NCBI RefSeq assembly: GCF_001642795.1
Contig: NZ_LKEH01000035.1
Coordinates: forward strand, 33,817-93,469
From: Pseudomonas viridiflava
Lineage (GTDB): Bacteria; Pseudomonadota; Gammaproteobacteria; Pseudomonadales; Pseudomonadaceae
Reading direction: 5' to 3'
DNA length: 59,653 nucleotides
The notes beneath the pieces are model-generated. The model ran no database searches. It was not told the DNA's origin and saw only the letters and a list, made by a program, of their open reading frames with translations. The position numbers were made by a program, and so were the translations under genes. Below, piece after piece: positions 54,949 to 59,653 of this stretch; within the stretch, counting starts at the first letter, position 1; the number at the start of each line of letters is the position of its first letter.

Positions 54949-56138
54949 TACCTGTTCCCCCATAGCCGGGCCAGCCAGCCTTGTCCGGGTTTGTCCTGGG
55001 CTTCGGAGTTGCTTGCCAGATGCTCGCCCAGTTTGCGCAGCCCGGAACACAGCGAATCCCGCGAGGCCAGCTCGAACAGCGTCACGCCCTGATTCTTGGC
55101 GTTGAGGCGCAATTCCGGGGCGTAGGGCAGCACGGCGCGTACCGGCAGGCCGAATGTCTTGCCGATGGTGTCCGAATTGGGCGCCACCGACCGCAGGTAG
55201 CGATCGACCAGCAGCCCTGCGTGTTGCAGCTTCATGCCTTTTTCGCGCCACAGGTTGAGCACGTTCAGATTGCGTCGACAGCCCAGCACGCTCTGGTCTG
55301 TGTACCAGAGCAACTGGTCGCAGTGACTGACCAGCGTGCGCAACGCCTCACTGTCCGGCTGGCCGACCAGATTCACGATCACGTGCTGAAAGTGCTGGCG
55401 CAGGGCGCTGAGCAGCATGTACAGCTCCGCGGCGCTGGATTGCTCGAGGTGGTCGTCGGCTTCGGTGTAGGCGAGGATCCGCAAGCCGCTTTGGTGGGTC
55501 GTGAAAGCGCTGTCGATCAGTGTCGCATCGAGCCTGCGCAAGTGGCGCAGGGCATCGCCAAAGCTGAACGAGGATTCCAGGCCGAGCATGGCCAGGCTGT
55601 CACCGCGCGGCAGACCCAGGTCCAACAGCAGGGTTCGCTGTCCGGCTTTCTGTACCGTCATGGCCAGATGCGAGGCGATCAAGGCACCGTCGCCATCGCT
55701 TTGCGCGCCATACAGCATCGACAGCCCGCTCATGTTGAGGCTGGGCGCTACGGCAGGCAGGCGTTTGCTCAGGCGCCGGACCAGCCCCGCCACTTCACTG
55801 GAGCGTGACCCGTAGGCCACGAAATCCCGTGCCCCGGCCCGCATCGCGTTGAGCACCAACTGGTTATCCATGCCGTCGCCCAGCGCAACAATCGCCAGCA
55901 TCGGTTTGGCTTCCAGTGCGCCCTCGATCAGCGCGCTCTGGTTCACCAGATGTTCCCGGTCCAGGCCCACGAACACCACGCTGGCGAAGGTGACATCCAC
56001 CAGTGCCAACAGGTCATCCAGGCTTCCGGTGCCCGCGCTGACCACTTGGCCCAGCGAGCCCAGCGCGCCTTGCAGCCACTCAAGGTCCGTGGTGTTGCGG
56101 GTGATTGCCAGAAACGTCTGGCTCAGGCTCTGACTCAT
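54948..56138 (-). CDS. tadZ: TadZ/CpaE localisation protein
   Basis: 396 residues: N-terminal receiver-like domain (about 1-125) and a ParA/MinD-like C-terminal domain ('RTLLLDLGLPRGDSLAML', 'VNLVGQPDSEALRTL'). The position of the P-loop reads 'GAQSDGDGALIASHLA', lacking the expected lysine, so ATP binding may be lost or atypical. TadZ directs Tad machinery to cell poles. Confidence 0.88.
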
Positions 56139-57394
56139 TGGGACAAACCGCCCTGACGATCGAAGTCGCCGTTTTCCAGAAAGTACATGCGCAGAAAGCT
56201 GGGGTCGTAGTTGCGCAGGCTTTCGCCAGGCAGCGACGGCAGCTGCGCGTTGGCGGCCAGGGGCTGGACGAGGTGCGGGGTGACGATCATCAGCAGTTCG
56301 CGCTCATCGCGCTGTATCTGTGAGCTGCGAAAGAACGCGCCCAGAATCGGGATGTCGCCGAGGCCGGGAAACTTGTCCACCGACGAGACGTTGCTGGAGC
56401 TGATCAGCCCACTGATCACGAAGCTTTCGCCGTCGGCCAGCGAGATGCTGGTGTCGGTACGCCGGATATTCAGGGCCGGAACCGTGGTGCCTGCGATGGT
56501 GATGCCTGCGGAAAAGTCCAGTTCGCTGACCTCCGGAGCGACCTTGAGCAGAATCCGGTCGCGGCCCACCACGGTCGGCGTCAGGGTCAGACGTACGCCG
56601 AACTCCTTGTACTCGATGGAAATGCCGTTGCCTTCGCCATTGGGCACCGGCACGGGAAACTCGCCGCCGGCCAGAAAGCTCGCGCTTTGTCCGTTGAGCG
56701 CCACCAGGCTCGGGCGCGCCAGCGTATAGGCGAAGCCGCTGTTCTCCATGGCATTGATCATGCCCAGCACCTTGCTGCTGCCACCGCCCCAGACGATGTT
56801 GAAGGTGTCGTTGTTCAGCGGAATGCTCGGCCTTGTCCCGCTGACTGTGCCCGGTGTGACATTCACGCCGGGCACGGTGCCGGGCGCGCCGAACAGGAAA
56901 TTGTTCGAGCCTTTGCCGAAGATCGACGTGCTGGCTTCCTTGAGTTTGCGACGGCTCACTTCGATGAAGCGGATATCGGTCTGGACCTGACTGGGCAATT
57001 GCGCTTCAGCAGAGGGCAGGGGCTGTGCATCCACCATCGAAGTGGTCGCACGGCCGCGCACGAACACCATGCTCTGGCGCGGGGCTTTGGAGCAGGCCGT
57101 CCAGACCATCAGACTGGTCGTGCCGGGAGCAACGCCGGTGAGCAGAAAACCGTCATTGCTGCTCACATGCACATCGGCGATTTTCGGATCGCCCACGGCA
57201 ATCCGCGTGATCGCTACCGGCGACTGGACGTTCTGCTGCACGCCCTGGCTGACTTCCACCACGGCGGGCAGCGCCGCGAGCCCGGTGCACTTTTCAGACG
57301 CTGCCCAAGCCGATTGGGCCGATTGGGCCGATAAGGCAGTCAACAGCAACGCCAGCAATCTGCGTTTTGTAGCGGACAGGGAACAACAGCTCAT
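56135..57394 (-). CDS. rcpA: RcpA/CpaC secretin
   Basis: 419-residue outer-membrane secretin. Signal peptide; N-terminal pilus-formation domain ('AITRIAVGDPKIADVHVSS', 'GVAPGTTSLMVW'); C-terminal secretin domain ('EFGVRLTLTPTV', 'VPALNIRRTDTSISLADGE', 'FPGLGDIPILGAFF'). The ATG at 57394 behind AAGGA is preferred to the TTG 9 bases upstream. Confidence 0.93.
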   Translation of the reverse strand: MSCCSLSATKRRLLALLLTALSAQSAQSAWAASEKCTGLAALPAVVEVSQGVQQNVQSPVAITRIAVGDPKIADVHVSSNDGFLLTGVAPGTTSLMVWTACSKAPRQSMVFVRGRATTSMVDAQPLPSAEAQLPSQVQTDIRFIEVSRRKLKEASTSIFGKGSNNFLFGAPGTVPGVNVTPGTVSGTRPSIPLNNDTFNIVWGGGSSKVLGMINAMENSGFAYTLARPSLVALNGQSASFLAGGEFPVPVPNGEGNGISIEYKEFGVRLTLTPTVVGRDRILLKVAPEVSELDFSAGITIAGTTVPALNIRRTDTSISLADGESFVISGLISSSNVSSVDKFPGLGDIPILGAFFRSSQIQRDERELLMIVTPHLVQPLAANAQLPSLPGESLRNYDPSFLRMYFLENGDFDRQGGLSQ

Positions 57395-57414
57395 CAATGG
57401 CAATCCTTGCTCGA

Positions 57415-58374
57415 TCAGGGAGTTTGTTGCGTGATCTGGTTACCGCGTATGACCTCGACTTCATGCTTTGTACGAGGTGCGCCGGTTTGGACGGAGCTCG
57501 CTGCCGGACTCAGGCTCAACTGGCTGAAACTGACCATCTGACGATTGGCTGTATCCAGACGCTCGGCCACTGCGTGGGTTGCGCTCTCGCTGGCCCAGTA
57601 ATCCTGCAGATTGCCCTCTGAGGCGCTGCGCACGGCCAGACGCAACGTACCGCTCTGGGTGGCAAGCATCAGGCGGGCGAGCAAGGCCTGAGGTACGGCC
57701 ACCACCACAGTGCGAGCGGTGGCGCGGCGCTCTTCCTGTTTGATGCGGTCACTGGCGCTGATGGCATCGACCGGCTTGCCGTCAAGACCCGGTCCGAGCA
57801 ACTCGCCCACACTCAGGACCCGCAGCGCGGGGACCGCCACCTGACTGGAGCGGCGAGGGTTATCGGTGTCACTGGGCAGAAACAGCAGTACATCCACGTA
57901 GTCACCAGGACTCAACTGCCCGGCCGCGCCAGTGACTTCATCCACCGAGAGGGCCAGCGCACGTTCGTGCGGGCGAATCATACGGGCCAGCGTGCCACCG
58001 ACGTCGAAGCTGCTTTCGTTCAGCCAGGCTCCTGCGGTCAGCGCGCGCCAGCTCATGCGACCGACGACAGGCTCGATGGAGTCGAAACTCCCGACCGGCG
58101 CGACCTTGAGGCGTTCCACCGTCAGGTCATCCGCCGTGATCGGCGTGTAGGCCGGAACATCCCGCGCCAGCACAACGACGTTCTGGCGCAAGGTGTCTTC
58201 CATCGGAGCGGTGACCGGAGCGGCTGGCACTGCAACAGGCTCTGCAGGCGCCTGCGGAGCAGCGACGGGCTGTTCGGCTTCAGGCTGGCGACTGACGATG
58301 ATTCCCAGATACCCGGCGATGATCGCGCCCAGCAAAAACAGCACGGCGAGCACCATGGTGATACGACTGCTCAT
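57415..58374 (-). CDS. rcpC: RcpC/CpaB pilus assembly protein
   Basis: 319 residues: membrane anchor 'ITMVLAVLFLLGAIIAGYLGI' region, Pro/Ala linker, SAF domain ('VVVLARDVPAYTPITADDL'), and CpaB C-terminal region ('LSPGDYVDVLLFL'). Periplasmic partner of the secretin. AAGGGAAAG precedes the ATG at 58374. First gene of the minus-strand tad operon. Confidence 0.92.
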   Translation of the reverse strand: MSSRITMVLAVLFLLGAIIAGYLGIIVSRQPEAEQPVAAPQAPAEPVAVPAAPVTAPMEDTLRQNVVVLARDVPAYTPITADDLTVERLKVAPVGSFDSIEPVVGRMSWRALTAGAWLNESSFDVGGTLARMIRPHERALALSVDEVTGAAGQLSPGDYVDVLLFLPSDTDNPRRSSQVAVPALRVLSVGELLGPGLDGKPVDAISASDRIKQEERRATARTVVVAVPQALLARLMLATQSGTLRLAVRSASEGNLQDYWASESATHAVAERLDTANRQMVSFSQLSLSPAASSVQTGAPRTKHEVEVIRGNQITQQTP

Positions 58375-58737
58375 GGCAACTTTCCCTTTGTCATCGCACG
58401 ACAACCTCGAACCCATGCGTGAACTGCGCAAGCGGGCAAGGATGAACGCATCCATTTCGTTCTATGAAGATAGCCCAACGCCTTCAAAACGCCATTCGAC
58501 GGCCTATCAAAGTGCCCGTACTTTTGTCGGATTGCGCGCTTTGGCGGGGTACGTGAAGGAGCAGGCGCGGTATGGGCTGGCGGGATCTTTCAGCAAGTCG
58601 CGTGTGACGTCGACTATCACTTTTCGACTAATGCTTTATTACGATTGTGGGTTTGGGGAATGGAGACAATGCTGTAGGTGCAGACGGTTTCACATGTGCA
58701 TGCATGTCGCGCCATTCAGGGCGCAAGGAGAAATAAG
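58375..58737. other. Divergent regulatory interval between the tad operon and flp
   Basis: 363 bases with no credible gene in either strand. The stretch 58600-58660 is A+T-richer ('ctaatgctttattacgatt') and likely holds the flp promoter, but I cannot assign boxes firmly. 'acatgtgcatgcatgt' (58692-58707) is nearly palindromic. No regulator-binding site can be named. Confidence 0.45.
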
Positions 58738-58926
58738 ATGTTCCTTACCGCGCTTTACGTTGAGTGTCACACCCGGGTCAGTTCATTTATCAAGGACAGG
58801 GAGGCGGCGTCAGGTATCGAGTATGCACTGCTGGCAGCGATGGTCGCGGTTGCGCTGGTTGCGTTTGTGCCGGAGATCAGTAGCAGGATCGCTACAATGT
58901 TTACCAATATCCAGAATGCGCTGTGA
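58738..58926 (+). CDS. flp: Flp/Fap type IVb pilin
   Basis: 62-residue prepilin with short leader and hydrophobic stretch 'EYALLAAMVAVALVAFVPEI'. The cleavage region reads 'DREAASGIEYALL'; Flp pilins are cut before four residues and Glu-Tyr, so the -1 residue here would be Ala rather than Gly. AAGGAG 8 bases before the ATG (58738) decides the start. Major pilin of the adjacent Tad system. Confidence 0.92.
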   Translation: MFLTALYVECHTRVSSFIKDREAASGIEYALLAAMVAVALVAFVPEISSRIATMFTNIQNAL

Positions 58927-59015
58927 TTTGAACGGTAATTGTCCGTGGTGCTCTTTTTCACACGGGGAAATCTGGATATCCTGCTCGCGACGACTCATGT
59001 TTAAAGGTATTCACG

Positions 59016-59423
59016 ATGGCCGTCCAGCCTACCCGCCAACAGCTGCTTCTGGTCGATGATGAAGAAGACGCCAATGAAGAATTGGCGGAATTGCTTGAAG
59101 GTGAGGGGTTCTGCTGCTTCACGGCTTCTTCGGTAAAGATGGCCTTACAGCAATTGACCCTTCACCCGGACATCGCGTTGGTGATCACCGATCTGCGAAT
59201 GCCCGAGGAAAGCGGTCTGCAGTTGATCAAACACCTTAGGGAACACACCTCGCGTCAGCACTTGCCGGTGATCGTCACCTCCGGCCATGCCGACATGGAC
59301 GACGTGAGCGACATGCTGCGGCTGCAGGTGCTGGACCTGTTCCGTAAACCCATCTACCACGTCCGCCTGCTGGAAACCCTGAACAACCTCTTTCCCGAGC
59401 CGAAGATCTTTAAGGTTCAGTGA
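59016..59423 (+). CDS. Stand-alone response-regulator receiver protein
   Basis: 135 residues, receiver domain only: acidic pair D14-D15, phospho-acceptor D59 ('VITDLRMPEESG'), T88-S89, K111 ('LFRKP'). No DNA-binding or enzymatic output domain. It is co-directional with flp, 89 bases downstream, and may regulate Tad function by protein contact. No partner kinase is visible in the window. Confidence 0.9.
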   Translation: MAVQPTRQQLLLVDDEEDANEELAELLEGEGFCCFTASSVKMALQQLTLHPDIALVITDLRMPEESGLQLIKHLREHTSRQHLPVIVTSGHADMDDVSDMLRLQVLDLFRKPIYHVRLLETLNNLFPEPKIFKVQ

Positions 59424-59437
59424 GTCCTTGCCTGCCT

Positions 59438-59622
59438 GATCGCGCCCATCGCTCCGCGTGAGCATGCATCCAGTGAAGCTCTGCATCGCATTCAAGAGCG
59501 GACGCAGAGCGTCCTGAGAGGCGTTACCACGCTGGAGCGTGGGAACGATCATATTCCGCAGACCCTACACTGATCGTGCCCACGCTCCGCGTGGGCATGC
59601 CTCCCGTGACGCTCCGCGTCAC
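59438..59622. repeat. REP-like intergenic repeats, copy 5 (three units)
   Basis: Three tandem-like units: 59438-59472 ('gatcgcgcccatcgctccgc'), 59498-59552 ('gcggacgcagagcgtcctga', 'accacgctggagcgtgggaa', 'cgatca'), and 59571-59622 ('gatcgtgcccacgctccgcg', 'tgggcatgcctcccgtgacg', 'ctccgcgtca'). Best-preserved copy of the family in the window, just after the receiver gene. 'cacgctggagcgtgg' and 'cacgctccgcgtgg' are internal palindromes. Confidence 0.82.
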
Positions 59623-59653
59623 AAATGGCACAGACTGTGGACTCAGTGAGCCG

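Noticed and set aside
54949..55251. N-terminal extension of tadA to 519 residues
   Set aside because: The extra 101 codons lie in the tadZ coding region in another frame and read as Arg/Ala-rich shadow; the ATG at 54948 has a proper ribosome-binding site and overlaps the tadZ stop.
58193..59059. 288-residue plus-strand frame covering flp
   Set aside because: It spans the antisense of rcpC, the intergenic interval and flp in a different frame; no domain is visible and flp has its own ribosome-binding site.

Overview
The window is about 59.7 kb of high-GC, gene-dense chromosome that reads as a Pseudomonas of the P. syringae group. The evidence is gene content and order: accBC, prmA, dusB, fis, purH, purD and retS in one block; proA through lipA (wall synthesis and lipoylation) in another; a cobK-cbiD-cobL / cobG-cobH-cobI-cobJ vitamin B12 cluster; and a Fis protein close to the P. 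aeruginosa sequence as I remember it. Species was assigned from memory of gene families, not by a search. I see no rRNA, tRNA, CRISPR array, insertion sequence or prophage.

Layout. 0.1-4.1 kb: aldehyde dehydrogenase, mpl (murein recycling), ubiX and a small lipoprotein. 4.3-7.3 kb: NAD(P)-binding oxidoreductase, a MORN-repeat/C13 caspase-like lipoprotein and a MaoC hydratase. 7.5-9.2 kb: cidA/lrgB holin-like pair and a LON-substrate-binding protein. 9.4-11.4 kb: DedA-PAP2 fusion and 3-methyladenine glycosylase. 11.6-23.1 kb: a long co-directional block (proA, nadD, rsfS, rlmH, mrdA, rodA, mltB, rlpA, dacA, ybeD-like, lipB, lipA) ending at a strong terminator. 23.2-24.8 kb: a second MltB-type transglycosylase and a short arfA gene with an RNA hairpin inside its coding sequence. 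24.9-32.5 kb: the divergent cobalamin cluster. 32.8-35.7 kb: four consecutive co-directional genes of unknown function that look like diverged paralogues of one another. 35.7-48.8 kb: core genes on the minus strand (marC, retS, purD, purH, fis, dusB, a DUF3426 protein, prmA, accC, accB, aroQ). 49.0-50.7 kb: dsbD. 50.9-59.4 kb: a Tad/Flp pilus locus (DUF3613 protein, tadD, tadC, tadB, tadA, tadZ, rcpA secretin, rcpC/cpaB), with the Flp pilin and a stand-alone receiver protein divergent from it.

How the genes work together. The 14.5-21 kb block holds the rod-shape elongation machinery (PBP2 and RodA) together with wall-trimming enzymes (MltB, RlpA, PBP5/6), directly followed by the two lipoate enzymes. 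The cob genes cover the corrin-ring methylation and contraction steps; they combine a CobG-type monooxygenase with CbiD and a CbiG-CobJ fusion normally discussed for the oxygen-independent route. The Tad genes encode the ATPase, inner-membrane platform, secretin and pilin of an adhesive pilus, but no prepilin peptidase or TadE/F minor pilins are visible here.

The best candidate for something undescribed is the four-paralogue cassette at 32797-35703. The proteins share an N-terminal segment, a beta-rich core and a C-terminal tyrosine/arginine-containing segment, have no signal peptides, and are tightly coupled in translation. A terminator-like hairpin lies between gene 1 and gene 2. A dispersed family of palindromic, REP-like intergenic repeats occurs at five places, at gene 3' ends and mostly between convergent genes.
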